Shown here: piece by piece, positions 8,618 to 17,158 of the stretch
Numbering within the stretch: the stretch's first letter is position 1
How the letters are laid out: the number at the start of each line of letters is the position of its first letter
Source: Claveliimonas bilis
GTDB taxonomy: Bacteria; Bacillota; Clostridia; Lachnospirales; Lachnospiraceae
DNA: 64,000 nucleotides
NCBI RefSeq assembly: GCF_030296775.1
Contig: NZ_AP027742.1
Location: 2,480,001-2,544,000 of the forward strand
Direction: 5' to 3'
Notes under the pieces: model-generated
Seen by the model: the letters and a program-made list of their open reading frames with translations, nothing else
What the model was told of the DNA's origin: nothing
Databases searched by the model: none
Made by a program: the position numbers and the translations under genes

Positions 8618-9277
8618 TTACTCTTTATCCCGCGTTTCCATCAAGATAACGACTCCACTGGAAAAGTCGATGACTACTTCGTCATCTTCTATTTGGTTGC
8701 TGACACACAGGCTGTCATAAGGAGTCAGTGTATGATCCGCCAGCGGATATTTTGCTCCTTTGATATTCAGCTCATAGACCGTGCCTCCAAGAGGGAACAC
8801 AGAAAAATAATTTCCAAACGCCTCTTCCTTCTTAAGATGGGTTTCTCCCCCTATCAGACGGATCCGGTTCATAGGATCCAGGATCACAGCCTCAATCCCT
8901 GCCTTAAACGGAATCATCAGGGTCTGGATATTGGCCCACAGATGATCTACCCGATTGCCGGTAGCTCCCAGGATCAGCATACCGTCGCAGCCCAGTGTCA
9001 TTGCAAGGCGGATTGCTATTTCCGTATCGGACGCATCTTTGACCGGATTAAATTCCCGTACGGGAACATGAGTTTCATTCTTATAATAGTCCACGATTTC
9101 CTGTGACAGACTATCAAAATCTCCTACAATATAGCTGGGTACGATTTTATGTCTGTATAAAAATTCCACGCCTTTGTCTACACCTATAATGCACGGCGCA
9201 TCCTCTTCCCGGATTGTCTGCAAGACCAGTTCCTCATAAAGAGTTCCGCCGCTGATGATTACTGCTTTCTTATTCAT
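8618..9277 (-). CDS. thiN: Thiamine pyrophosphokinase
   Basis: Transfers pyrophosphate from ATP to thiamine, making thiamine diphosphate, the cofactor used for instance by the PFOR in this window. It has 219 residues, normal for the family. Motifs are VDKGVEFLY and GDFDSL (near 33 and 51), DASDTEIAIRLA (near 78) and GATGNRVDH (near 104), which together make the nucleotide and thiamine sites; the C-terminal beta sandwich holds DHTLTPYDSLCVSNQ. The start overlaps rpe by 8 bases. It is the last gene of the conserved Firmicutes block (yloS position in Bacillus) and is followed by a strong terminator. Confidence 0.94.
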   Translation of the reverse strand: MNKKAVIISGGTLYEELVLQTIREEDAPCIIGVDKGVEFLYRHKIVPSYIVGDFDSLSQEIVDYYKNETHVPVREFNPVKDASDTEIAIRLAMTLGCDGMLILGATGNRVDHLWANIQTLMIPFKAGIEAVILDPMNRIRLIGGETHLKKEEAFGNYFSVFPLGGTVYELNIKGAKYPLADHTLTPYDSLCVSNQIEDDEVVIDFSSGVVILMETRDKE

Positions 9278-9932
9278 AACTTTTCAATATCTCCATAAAC
9301 TCTCTGGTGTTTTCTGCTGCATTTCCCTTAAAGACAGCAGAACCTGCCACAATGATATTTGCCCCTGCGTCAAGAACTTCTTTTACATTTGTCAAATAAA
9401 TCCCTCCATCTACCTGGATATCAATCTTTCGTTTCTGATCTTTTGCCATTTTCCGGATTGCCTGAATTTTCTCCAGCGTATCAGGAATAAATTTTTGTCC
9501 GCCAAATCCCGGATGCACCGACATTACAAGGATCATGTCCACTTTTTCCAAATAGGGTTCTACTTCCTCTGCCGGAGTTTCCGGGCAGATGGAAAGGCCG
9601 ACTTTCATTCCCGCCTCATGTATGGCATCCAGCGTTGCTTTTACATCCTTGCAGGCTTCCAAATGTACCGTGAGCAGATCTGCCCCGGCCTTTTTAAACT
9701 CTTCTATGTACCGGATTGGTTCTTCGATCATCAGGTGCACGTCCATAAACTGCCCTGTTGCTCCCTGTATGGATGCAAGAACAGGCATTCCAAACGAAAT
9801 ACTTGGCACAAACATGCCGTCCATCACGTCAAAATGTAAATACTCCGCGCCGTTTTCTTCTGTCACTTTCATTTCCTCCCCCAATCTGGTAAAGTCTGCT
9901 GCCAGAATGGAGGGCGCCAGTATATATGCCAT
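9270..9932 (-). CDS. rpe: Ribulose-phosphate 3-epimerase
   Basis: Interconverts ribulose 5-phosphate and xylulose 5-phosphate in the pentose phosphate pathway. It is a TIM-barrel protein of 220 residues. It starts MAYILAPSILAADFTRLGEE, carries HFDVMDGMFVP with the metal-binding histidine and aspartate, then MSVHPGFGGQKF and the phosphate-binding VDGGI. I chose the ATG at 9930-9932 because GAGGAGG lies upstream; a longer reading frame to 9992 adds 20 residues unlike the family. It lies 4 bases after rsgA. Confidence 0.96.
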   Translation of the reverse strand: MAYILAPSILAADFTRLGEEMKVTEENGAEYLHFDVMDGMFVPSISFGMPVLASIQGATGQFMDVHLMIEEPIRYIEEFKKAGADLLTVHLEACKDVKATLDAIHEAGMKVGLSICPETPAEEVEPYLEKVDMILVMSVHPGFGGQKFIPDTLEKIQAIRKMAKDQKRKIDIQVDGGIYLTNVKEVLDAGANIIVAGSAVFKGNAAENTREFMEILKSYE

Positions 9933-9936
9933 AATA

Positions 9937-10821
9937 TCAGTACCTCCTCTTTTCCTTCTCTTGTTGCTCCTGATACATCTCCAGATAATCACGATATCTT
10001 ATTTCATGAATCTTCCCCTGGTCCACTGCCTCTTTCACCGCGCATCCCGGCTCATGCACATGATCGCAGCCATGAAATCTGCATTGGTCATTGTAAGGAG
10101 TAAATTCCGGGAAATAATATTTCAGCTCTTCCTTCTCAAAATCATTGACATAGAGGGAACTGAAACCGGGTGTATCCATAATATAAGAATCCTCGTTTAA
10201 TGTAATCAGCTCAGAATGTCTGGTGGTATGACGTCCCCTCTCTATCTTCCTGCTGATCTCTCCGGTTTCCATCTTTACCCCGCTTTGCAGAAGATTGATA
10301 AGAGAGGACTTTCCGACTCCCGATGGTCCTGCAACCACAGTTGTACTGCCCTGAAGCACATCCTTCACCTCTTCAATATTCTGCTTTTTAAGAGCGCTTG
10401 TAAAAATCACGCGGCATCCGCAGTTCTCATAAATCTCCTTCAGCTCTGTAATCCGGGACTCTCCGGCAATATCCTCTTTGTTAAAGCAAAGCACAGTGCG
10501 GATTCCTTTTGCCTCCATCATAACAAGAAAACGGTCCAGCAGATTGAAATGCGGGTCCGGCTTTGCGGCGGCAAAGACAACAAGAGCCTGATCCACATTG
10601 GCAACTGCCGGCCGGATCAGCTCATTTTTCCGCGGAAGGATCTTTACAAGATTTCCTTCCATATCCTTATCATCCAGAATTTCTATCTCTACATTATCGC
10701 CTACCAGAGGTTTTTTATTCTCCTTCCTAAATATCCCTCTGGCCCTGCACTCGTAAATACCGAATCCTACTACATGAACGTAGTAGAATCCGGCAATTCC
10801 TTTCACTATTTTCCCCTGCAT
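9937..10821 (-). CDS. rsgA: Ribosome small-subunit maturation GTPase RsgA
   Basis: A circularly permuted GTPase that acts late in 30S subunit assembly. Order: an N-terminal OB fold (1-65), the G4 motif NKED near 119 ahead of the P-loop GPSGVGKSSL near 167, the switch GRHTTRHSELI, DTPGF near 219, and a C-terminal zinc motif with C, C, H and C in CRFHGCDHVHEPGC. Length 294 is standard. It sits 3 bases downstream of prkC, as in the Bacillus prpC-prkC-cpgA block, and is a known PrkC substrate in relatives. Confidence 0.96.
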   Translation of the reverse strand: MQGKIVKGIAGFYYVHVVGFGIYECRARGIFRKENKKPLVGDNVEIEILDDKDMEGNLVKILPRKNELIRPAVANVDQALVVFAAAKPDPHFNLLDRFLVMMEAKGIRTVLCFNKEDIAGESRITELKEIYENCGCRVIFTSALKKQNIEEVKDVLQGSTTVVAGPSGVGKSSLINLLQSGVKMETGEISRKIERGRHTTRHSELITLNEDSYIMDTPGFSSLYVNDFEKEELKYYFPEFTPYNDQCRFHGCDHVHEPGCAVKEAVDQGKIHEIRYRDYLEMYQEQQEKEKRRY

Positions 10822-10824
10822 ATT

Positions 10825-12855
10825 TTATTGTTCCTCACCCGTGGTGTCATCGCCGTCATCAGGAGTCTCCGTACTTCCTCCGGCAGGCCCGCGGCTTACA
10901 ACAATCGTCACCGTTGTCCCTTTGGAAACGCTGGATCCAACTCCCGGTGAGCAGCGGATCACATAGCCGGCCGGAACGGTGTCGCTGTTCTCATACTGGC
11001 TTACGGGACTTAGCCCCGCATTGCTGATCATCTGGCGGGCGTTTGCTTCTGTAACGTTGCTCGTCACATCCGGCACGCTTACCTTCTCTTCCGGTTTCTT
11101 TCCGAGACTGACCACAATAGTCACCCCTGTTCCGGAATCCACCTTTGTCCCGGCTGACGGATTCTGCGAGATTACGTTTCCTGTTGAAACACTGTCACTG
11201 TACTCGGTATCCACTGTCACATTCAATCCTTCGGCAGACAGAGTACTCTTGGCAGTATTTTCATCCTTTCCTCTTACATCGGGAACGGTAATCTTCTCTT
11301 CTCCCTTGCTTACCTGAATGGTAACGGTAGAACCTTTGGCGGCTTTCGTGCCCCCTTCCGGATCTGTCGACACTACAGTTCCCTGAGTATTGCTGCTGTA
11401 CACTGCTTCCGATTCCACCACAAATCCGGCATCCTGCAATGTCTTCTGAGCCGTTGCCTCATCCTGGCCTACAACATTGGGCACATCCACCTCTTCCTCT
11501 GCAAGACCGGTACTGATATCCAGTGTGATCTGAGTATTTTTGTCCACCTTTTCTCCGTCTTCCGGGTCCTGTGCCATAACATAGCCCTTCTCGTACTTCG
11601 TGGACTCTTCCTGTTTGCCGATCTTGTAACCTAACCCGGCCTTGTTCAGCATTTCCTTGGCTTCATCCTGTGTTTTCCCCACCACGTTAGGCACTTTGAC
11701 CTGGTCAGATTCCTGTTCTTCTGTGGCGCTGGACGGTCCGAAACGGAACAGTCCGGCCGCACGGCCGACTACCAGCGCCAGCACAAGGATAATGATCACG
11801 GCTACAACAATGGTCATGATCTTTATAACTTTATTCATCCGGGGATTTACTTCATCGCTGTCATGTTCCTCTCCGTCATCGTCATCCCCGTATTCATCAT
11901 CATCCTGATCTCCGTACTCGTCATATTCATCATCATCGTCTTCGTCATAGGCACTGCGGATATCATCCAGCTCATCTTCCGTGATGATCACCGTATCTGC
12001 ATTTCCTATGGGAACAATATGGACAAAATCTCCGTCGGGATCTACCAGAGAATGCTTCAGATCCTGGATCAGCTCTCCGATCTCTCCATACCGGCGCTCT
12101 GCATTCTTCTGAGTACATTTCAAAATGATCTGTTCCAGACTGTAAGGAATGTCGGGAACCAGCTCGGAGGGCGGCGTGATCTCCTCCTGCAGATGTTTCA
12201 TAGCCACCTCTACCGTGGATTCACCGTTAAAGGGCACTTCTCCTGTCACCATCTCATACAAAGTGATACCAACAGAGTAAATATCGCTCTTCTCATCGCT
12301 GTATCCTCCCCTGGCCTGTTCCGGAGATGTATAGTGTACAGATCCCATGGCCACCGTACTTACCGTCGTGGATGTAACCATCCGCGCAATGCCGAAATCT
12401 GTCACTTTTACTTTTCCATCATTGGAAATAATAATGTTCTGCGGCTTGATATCCCTGTGTATAATATGATGCTTATGCGCTTCTTCAATGCCCATACACA
12501 TCTGGATCCCGATGCTGATCACTTCTTTCGGGGAAAGCCTGCTCTTTTTGTCAATGTAATCCTTCAGCGTAATGCCTTCCACAAGCTCCATGACAATATA
12601 GTAAAGACCTCTGTCCTCCCCTACATCATAAACATTTACAATATTGGGATTGAGAAGTCCTGCCGCTGCCTGTGCCTCGGACCGGAATTTCCTGACAAAT
12701 GTTTCATCTTCCCGAAATTCTTTTTTCAGTACTTTGATCGCGACATAGCGATTCAGCATATGGTCCTTGCCCTTATACACATCCGCCATGCCGCCGGCTC
12801 CAATTTTCTCTAATATCTCATATCTTTTCCCTAAAAATATTCCATCCTTTACCAT
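10825..12855 (-). CDS. prkC: Membrane Ser/Thr protein kinase with PASTA repeats
   Basis: An Hanks-type kinase that senses muropeptides or lipid II through its outer domain and controls growth, cell wall and dormancy in Firmicutes. Residues 1-270 are the kinase: GAGGMADVY loop, catalytic HRDIKPQN near 135, DFGIAR, and an activation loop rich in Thr and Ser. A strongly acidic stretch, mainly Asp and Glu, fills about 295-345 before one membrane helix near 351-371. Four PASTA units follow, starting at VPNVVGKTQDEA, VPNVVGQDEATA, VPDVRGKDENTA and VPDVTSNVTEANA. The tail is rich in Thr, Asp and Gly. The start overlaps prpC by 7 bases. The acidic juxtamembrane run is longer than in Bacillus PrkC. 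Confidence 0.96.
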   Translation of the reverse strand: MVKDGIFLGKRYEILEKIGAGGMADVYKGKDHMLNRYVAIKVLKKEFREDETFVRKFRSEAQAAAGLLNPNIVNVYDVGEDRGLYYIVMELVEGITLKDYIDKKSRLSPKEVISIGIQMCMGIEEAHKHHIIHRDIKPQNIIISNDGKVKVTDFGIARMVTSTTVSTVAMGSVHYTSPEQARGGYSDEKSDIYSVGITLYEMVTGEVPFNGESTVEVAMKHLQEEITPPSELVPDIPYSLEQIILKCTQKNAERRYGEIGELIQDLKHSLVDPDGDFVHIVPIGNADTVIITEDELDDIRSAYDEDDDDEYDEYGDQDDDEYGDDDDGEEHDSDEVNPRMNKVIKIMTIVVAVIIILVLALVVGRAAGLFRFGPSSATEEQESDQVKVPNVVGKTQDEAKEMLNKAGLGYKIGKQEESTKYEKGYVMAQDPEDGEKVDKNTQITLDISTGLAEEEVDVPNVVGQDEATAQKTLQDAGFVVESEAVYSSNTQGTVVSTDPEGGTKAAKGSTVTIQVSKGEEKITVPDVRGKDENTAKSTLSAEGLNVTVDTEYSDSVSTGNVISQNPSAGTKVDSGTGVTIVVSLGKKPEEKVSVPDVTSNVTEANARQMISNAGLSPVSQYENSDTVPAGYVIRCSPGVGSSVSKGTTVTIVVSRGPAGGSTETPDDGDDTTGEEQ

Positions 12856-13592
12856 ATATCCACCTCGTCCGCAATGGGCTCTGCCATCACTACCCCTATA
12901 TTATCTCTTCCGCCGGCCTCATTTGCCTTATCAATCAGCATATGCACAGCCTCTATGATATCCCTGGATCCTTTTACGATTCCAAACATATCCTCATCCT
13001 CTACCATATTACTTAGGCCGTCAGTACACATCAGTATTTTATCTCCCCTTCTGATGCGAAATTCATAGAAATCTGCTTCTGCCTCGTCTTTCACACCCAT
13101 CGCTCTTGTGATAATATTTTTATCCGGGTGATTTCTGGCCTCTTCCGCTTTGATTCCTCCCAGCCTTACCATCTCTTCCACCAGGGAATGATCTTTCGAC
13201 AACTGCCTGATATTATCGCTGATGAGATACAGACGGCTGTCCCCTATATTTGCAAAATAAAGTGTATTCCCGATCACAGTAGCGGCAACCAGCGTGGTTC
13301 CCATTCCTTCCAGCTTAACGTCCTGGGAAGCCGCCTCAATAAGCTTGTGGTTTGCGGTCTCAATCGCCGCGCGGAAGATTTCTTCCGGCTTGCCGGCCTC
13401 GCTTTCTTTCAATTCTTTTTTCAGCGTTTCTACAGTGAATTTTGACGCAAAATCTCCTGCCTTGTGTCCGCCCATTCCATCTGCGACCACAAGGAGATTG
13501 GGAAACGGCCCTACCGGCCTGTCTGTCGCATATACATAGTCTTGATTTACTTCCCTTCTTCTTCCCACATCAGTTAACGCGTATATCTTCAT
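12849..13592 (-). CDS. prpC: PP2C-type Ser/Thr protein phosphatase
   Basis: A metal-dependent phosphatase that removes phosphates placed by the kinase encoded next to it. Motifs in order are RREVNQD, VVADGMGGHKAGD, GMGTTLVAA, NIGDSRLYL, CTDGLSNM and GGRDNIGVV, with the metal-binding aspartates in place. Its 247 residues match the stand-alone PrpC/Stp1 size. AAAGGAG precedes the ATG, which lies inside the end of rlmN (23-base overlap). Confidence 0.96.
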   Translation of the reverse strand: MKIYALTDVGRRREVNQDYVYATDRPVGPFPNLLVVADGMGGHKAGDFASKFTVETLKKELKESEAGKPEEIFRAAIETANHKLIEAASQDVKLEGMGTTLVAATVIGNTLYFANIGDSRLYLISDNIRQLSKDHSLVEEMVRLGGIKAEEARNHPDKNIITRAMGVKDEAEADFYEFRIRRGDKILMCTDGLSNMVEDEDMFGIVKGSRDIIEAVHMLIDKANEAGGRDNIGVVMAEPIADEVDIW

Positions 13593-14640
13593 CTGCTTCT
13601 CCTTTTTCCGCTGCCGCGTAACGCCTTCTCAGCTGTCCGCAGGCTCCATCAATATCGGAACCTCTTTCCCTTCTTATAGTAACATTTATTCCGTTTTTTT
13701 CAAGTTTATTTTGGAATTTCAGGGCATTTTGCCTGCTGGGTCTCCTGTACTGCCTCTCCTTGATGGGATTGACCGGAATCAGGTTGATATGGCAGTTTTT
13801 GTGCTTTAACAGACCGATCAATTCCTGTGCGTCCTCATCCGTATCATTAACCCCGCTTACAAGACTGTATTCAAACGTCACTCTTCGGCCTGTTTTTTCA
13901 AAATATTCATCGCAGGCTGCAAGGACGTCTTTTAACTCGTACTTATTTGCTACCGGCATGAGTTTCTTTCTTTTCTCCTGGGTGGACCCGTGAAGAGAAA
14001 GGGCAAGCGTGATCTGCAGACCCTCCCCGGCAAGCCTTTTTATACCGGGCACAATACCGCAGGTGGATGCGGTAATATTTCTCTGACTGATATGTAATCC
14101 CTTATCACTGCTGATCATACGGATAAAACGGACAAAATTGTCATAGTTATCCAGCGGCTCTCCTGTTCCCATCACCACAATATTCGACACTCTCTCCTGA
14201 GTAATCTTCTGGATCTGATAAATCTGCCTTAACATTTCCGATGTTGTCAGGTTCCTTTTGAGCCCGCCTATCGTAGAAGCGCAAAAGCGGCAGCCCATCC
14301 GGCAGCCTGCCTGTGATGAAATACACACAGAATTTCCATAACTGTATTTCATCAGTACACTCTCCACCATATTGCCGTCATCCAGCTCAAACAAAAATTT
14401 CTCCGTTGGATCTACGCTGGAAATCTGCCGCTCCAGCATTTTCACCTTTGCAATTTCATATTCCTCTGACAGCCTTTTGCGCAGAGCTGCCGGAAGATTT
14501 GTCATCTCGTCAAAACTGTCCGCCAGCTTCACATGCAGCCACTGGTAAATCTGTTTCGCCCGGAAACTTTTTTCCTGCAGGTTTTCCACTTCTTCCTGCA
14601 GTTCTTCATATGTATAGGAACAAATATCTTTCTTCTCCAT
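13570..14640 (-). CDS. rlmN: 23S rRNA/tRNA adenine-C2 methyltransferase (radical SAM)
   Basis: Methylates C2 of A2503 in 23S rRNA and A37 in some tRNAs. The radical-SAM cluster motif is CRMGCRFC near residues 113-120. The methyl-carrying cysteine is in GACGQLR near the C-terminus and its partner is in TASTCGIVPGI. GTGEPLDNYDNF is also typical. Its 356 residues are normal. It lies 2 bases after rsmB and overlaps prpC. Cfr resistance enzymes are related, but the N-terminal domain and this genomic position favour RlmN. Confidence 0.96.
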   Translation of the reverse strand: MEKKDICSYTYEELQEEVENLQEKSFRAKQIYQWLHVKLADSFDEMTNLPAALRKRLSEEYEIAKVKMLERQISSVDPTEKFLFELDDGNMVESVLMKYSYGNSVCISSQAGCRMGCRFCASTIGGLKRNLTTSEMLRQIYQIQKITQERVSNIVVMGTGEPLDNYDNFVRFIRMISSDKGLHISQRNITASTCGIVPGIKRLAGEGLQITLALSLHGSTQEKRKKLMPVANKYELKDVLAACDEYFEKTGRRVTFEYSLVSGVNDTDEDAQELIGLLKHKNCHINLIPVNPIKERQYRRPSRQNALKFQNKLEKNGINVTIRRERGSDIDGACGQLRRRYAAAEKGEADEDIRVN

Positions 14641-14642
14641 CT

Positions 14643-15959
14643 TTACTCCAAATCCGCCTTTTTCCTCTCAAACTCCGCTATATAAAATCCGTCGCCTGCC
14701 TCTTGTTCCGGCAGCATCTGCTGCTGCTTTACTAAATGAAATTCCGGAAACTTATCTGCAAACCAGGCGGCGTTTTCCTCATTTTCTTCCCGGTCTATGG
14801 TGCAGGTACTATAGATCAGCCGGCCTCCCGGCTTTACATACCTGCGGACAACAGACAGTATGTCTCTTTGCAGCTTGGCAAGTTCCTTCTGCATCTGTTC
14901 TGTCATCTTATATTTCAGGTCGCTTTTCTTTGCCAGCACTCCAAGTCCGGAGCAGGGAAGGTCAGCAATAACGATATCTGCCTTTTCCAGGGAAGTTTCA
15001 TTCAGTTCCAGGGCATCCTGCTGAACAGCCACTACATTGGAAAGCCCCAGGCGTTCTATGTTGTCCCGGATGAGATTTACTTTGTATTCTGTCAGATCGC
15101 GGGCCTCCACTGTACCGGTTCCCTTCATTTTATCCGCCAGATGGACTGACTTTCCTCCCGGAGCTGCGCAGACATCAATAATATAATCTCCCTCTTTGGG
15201 ATCCGCCCATTCTCCCACCATCATGGAGCTGATGTCCTGCACCTGAAAGCAGCCTTCCCGGAATGTTTCCAGGGCATCCAGATAATCATATCCGGAAATT
15301 AAAAAGGCTCCGGGGATCTCTCCATATTCCTTTACTGTCACGCCTTCTTCTTCCAGTCTGCTCTTCAGCTCCTTAGGAGTAATCTTGGAGCAGCTGCAGC
15401 GGATCGAAGTGGGCCGTTCTGTAAGAAACGCCTTCAGGATCTGTTCTGTTTTTTCTTCTCCGTACTCTTTTCTCCACTTTCTTACGATCCATTCCGGCAT
15501 GGAATAGATGGCAGACAGCCATTGAACCGGCTCCTCCTCTTTGGAGGGATACTCAATATGATCCAGATTTCTGCTTATATTTCGAAGAAGGCCGTTGACA
15601 AACCCTTTCAGATTGATAAAGCCTTTCTTTGCCGCCAGTTTTACCGCCTCATTGCAGACAGCAGAAGCAGGAACACTGTCCATATACTTTAACTGATAGA
15701 CACCGCTCCTTATAATTTCCCGGATGACCGGCTTCATTTTATTGATCTTAACACTGGAAAACTGATTGATGATCCTGTCGATTTCAATCCTTCTCTCCAG
15801 TGTTCCTTCTACAGTACGCGTCAGAAACGCCCTGTCTTTTTTGTCCAGGTACTGGTATTTCCCCAGCACCTGTCCAAGTGCAATATGGCTGTATTCGCCG
15901 TCCCTGTTGATCAGAAGCAGCGTTTCCAGCACAAGTTCTCTTATATTTACGGATGCCAT
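14643..15959 (-). CDS. rsmB: 16S rRNA m5C967 methyltransferase
   Basis: A SAM-dependent enzyme that methylates C967 of 16S rRNA. The N-terminal 140 residues are the NusB-like RNA-binding domain. The methyltransferase half has DVCAAPGGKSVHLA near 260, the proline-cysteine motif DLPCSGLGVL, and the catalytic YSTCTIDREENE near 395. Its 438 residues match the family. It lies 24 bases after the yugP-like gene and 2 bases before rlmN. Confidence 0.95.
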   Translation of the reverse strand: MASVNIRELVLETLLLINRDGEYSHIALGQVLGKYQYLDKKDRAFLTRTVEGTLERRIEIDRIINQFSSVKINKMKPVIREIIRSGVYQLKYMDSVPASAVCNEAVKLAAKKGFINLKGFVNGLLRNISRNLDHIEYPSKEEEPVQWLSAIYSMPEWIVRKWRKEYGEEKTEQILKAFLTERPTSIRCSCSKITPKELKSRLEEEGVTVKEYGEIPGAFLISGYDYLDALETFREGCFQVQDISSMMVGEWADPKEGDYIIDVCAAPGGKSVHLADKMKGTGTVEARDLTEYKVNLIRDNIERLGLSNVVAVQQDALELNETSLEKADIVIADLPCSGLGVLAKKSDLKYKMTEQMQKELAKLQRDILSVVRRYVKPGGRLIYSTCTIDREENEENAAWFADKFPEFHLVKQQQMLPEQEAGDGFYIAEFERKKADLE

Positions 15960-15983
15960 ATGCTCCCCCTCTTTTTCTCTTCC

Positions 15984-16688
15984 TTAATCTCTTCTTCTGC
16001 CTGTCAGCAGTACAATACGCAAAAGCTGCAGGATAGCTGCCGCTGCTCCGGCCACATAAGTCAGCGCCGCTGCGCTCAGCACTTTTTTCGTATCTTTCAC
16101 TTCTTCCGGATACATGATCCCGGAACTTCCCAGTATGCGGATCGCTCTGTTAGACGCATTAAATTCCACCGGCAGCGTCACGATCTGGAACAGAACCGCC
16201 AGAGAAAAGGCCAGAACTCCCAGGTTCAGAAACATAACAGAAGATTCTCCTGTAAAGAGAAGCCCCAGCAAAATCAAAGGCCATGCCAGCGTGCTTCCCA
16301 GATTCGCCACCGGCACCAGAGAACCTCTGATCTTCAAAGGTACATATCCCTGCGCATGCTGAATGGCATGACCGCATTCATGCGCCGCCACACCAACCGC
16401 CGCAATAGAATTGGATCCGTATGTCGCATCAGACAGACGGAGCACCTTGGTTCTCGGATCATAGTGATCGGTCAGATTCCCGGCTACCCGTTCCACCCGG
16501 ACATCATAAATACCTGCCCGGCGAAGCACTTCCTCTGCAGCCTCCCTGCCGGTCATACCGGAATGACTGCGCACCCTCGCGTACTTCTGAAACGTAGAGC
16601 GCATTTTCGCAGAAGCCAAAAGACAAATAATGACTCCCACGATCACAAGCATATATGTCGGATCAAAATAAAACATTGGATAATACAT
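15984..16688 (-). CDS. Zinc metallopeptidase, YugP family (membrane)
   Basis: A membrane protein of 234 residues with a neutral-zinc-protease motif, HECGH, in AVGVAAHECGHAIQHAQGY. One membrane helix at the N-terminus and two or three in the C-terminal half are visible. Homologues in Firmicutes are called YugP-like, and their substrates are unknown. AGGAGG precedes the ATG. A terminator hairpin and a repeat cluster separate it from fmt, so it may begin a new transcript within the block; it probably runs on into rsmB, 24 bases downstream. Confidence 0.9.
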   Translation of the reverse strand: MYYPMFYFDPTYMLVIVGVIICLLASAKMRSTFQKYARVRSHSGMTGREAAEEVLRRAGIYDVRVERVAGNLTDHYDPRTKVLRLSDATYGSNSIAAVGVAAHECGHAIQHAQGYVPLKIRGSLVPVANLGSTLAWPLILLGLLFTGESSVMFLNLGVLAFSLAVLFQIVTLPVEFNASNRAIRILGSSGIMYPEEVKDTKKVLSAAALTYVAGAAAAILQLLRIVLLTGRRRD

Positions 16689-16721
16689 AGTTATCAGCCT
16701 CCTATTGGAGTATTATATACG

Positions 16722-16746
16722 AAAAACAGGCTGTCAGCCTGTTTTT
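16722..16746 (-). terminator. Symmetric terminator hairpin upstream of the yugP-like gene
   Basis: AAAAACAGGCTG and CAGCCTGTTTTT pair perfectly around one base, so the hairpin can work on either strand. On the minus strand it would stop transcripts coming from fmt before they enter the yugP-like gene. Confidence 0.7.
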
Positions 16747-16854
16747 CACATAAATTTAATATTTTTTAATAACTATTCAGCCATGCGCTTGGCGGGAATA
16801 AGCCTCCGACACAAGCTTGCTTGTAGAGGAGGAATATTCTCGGCAAGCATACGG

Positions 16855-17154
16855 CGTTTAGCCGTAAGCGAGGATTTAGCTGCGCAAGCAGCGGTAAAGC
16901 AGCGTATGCTGCGAATCCGAGCTGCATGGCGGAATTGCTGCTCCCTGTCGCACCACCACGTTTAGCCGTAAGCGAGGATTTAGCTGCGCAAGCAGCGGTA
17001 AAGCAGCGTATGCTGCGAATCCGAGCTGCATGGCGGAATTGCTGCTCCCTGTCGCACCACCGCGTTTAGCCGTAAGCGAGGATTTAGCTGCGCAAGCAGC
17101 GGTAAAGCAGCGTATGCTGCGAATCCGAGCTGCATGGCGAAACTGCTGCTCCCC
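16855..17154. repeat. 104-bp tandem repeat, 2.9 copies, with paired hairpins
   Basis: Three head-to-tail units begin at 16855, 16959 and 17063. The first two differ at a single base; the third is cut to 92 bases and has two substitutions. Each unit holds GCTGC-GCAA-GCAGC and GCAGC-GTAT-GCTGC hairpins, enclosed by GGATT and AATCC, so it can fold as a compact multi-branch structure. The array fills the gap between the fmt stop and the terminator before the yugP-like gene. No frame encodes a recognisable protein. It looks like a structured intergenic repeat (REP/BOX type) that has expanded in tandem. Confidence 0.9.
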
Positions 17155-17158
17155 GCAT

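Noticed and set aside
11863-12813. Long open frame on the plus strand opposite prkC (316 codons)
   Set aside because: It is the antisense of a clear kinase gene, has no ribosome site, and its translation has no family features.
15885-16769. Plus-strand frame of 294 codons opposite the yugP-like gene
   Set aside because: Antisense to a gene with an intact HECGH motif; rich in Arg, His and Gln as expected of a shadow.
16855-17154. The 104-bp repeats as a CRISPR array
   Set aside because: The units are directly adjacent and nearly identical over their whole length, with no unique spacers and no cas genes.
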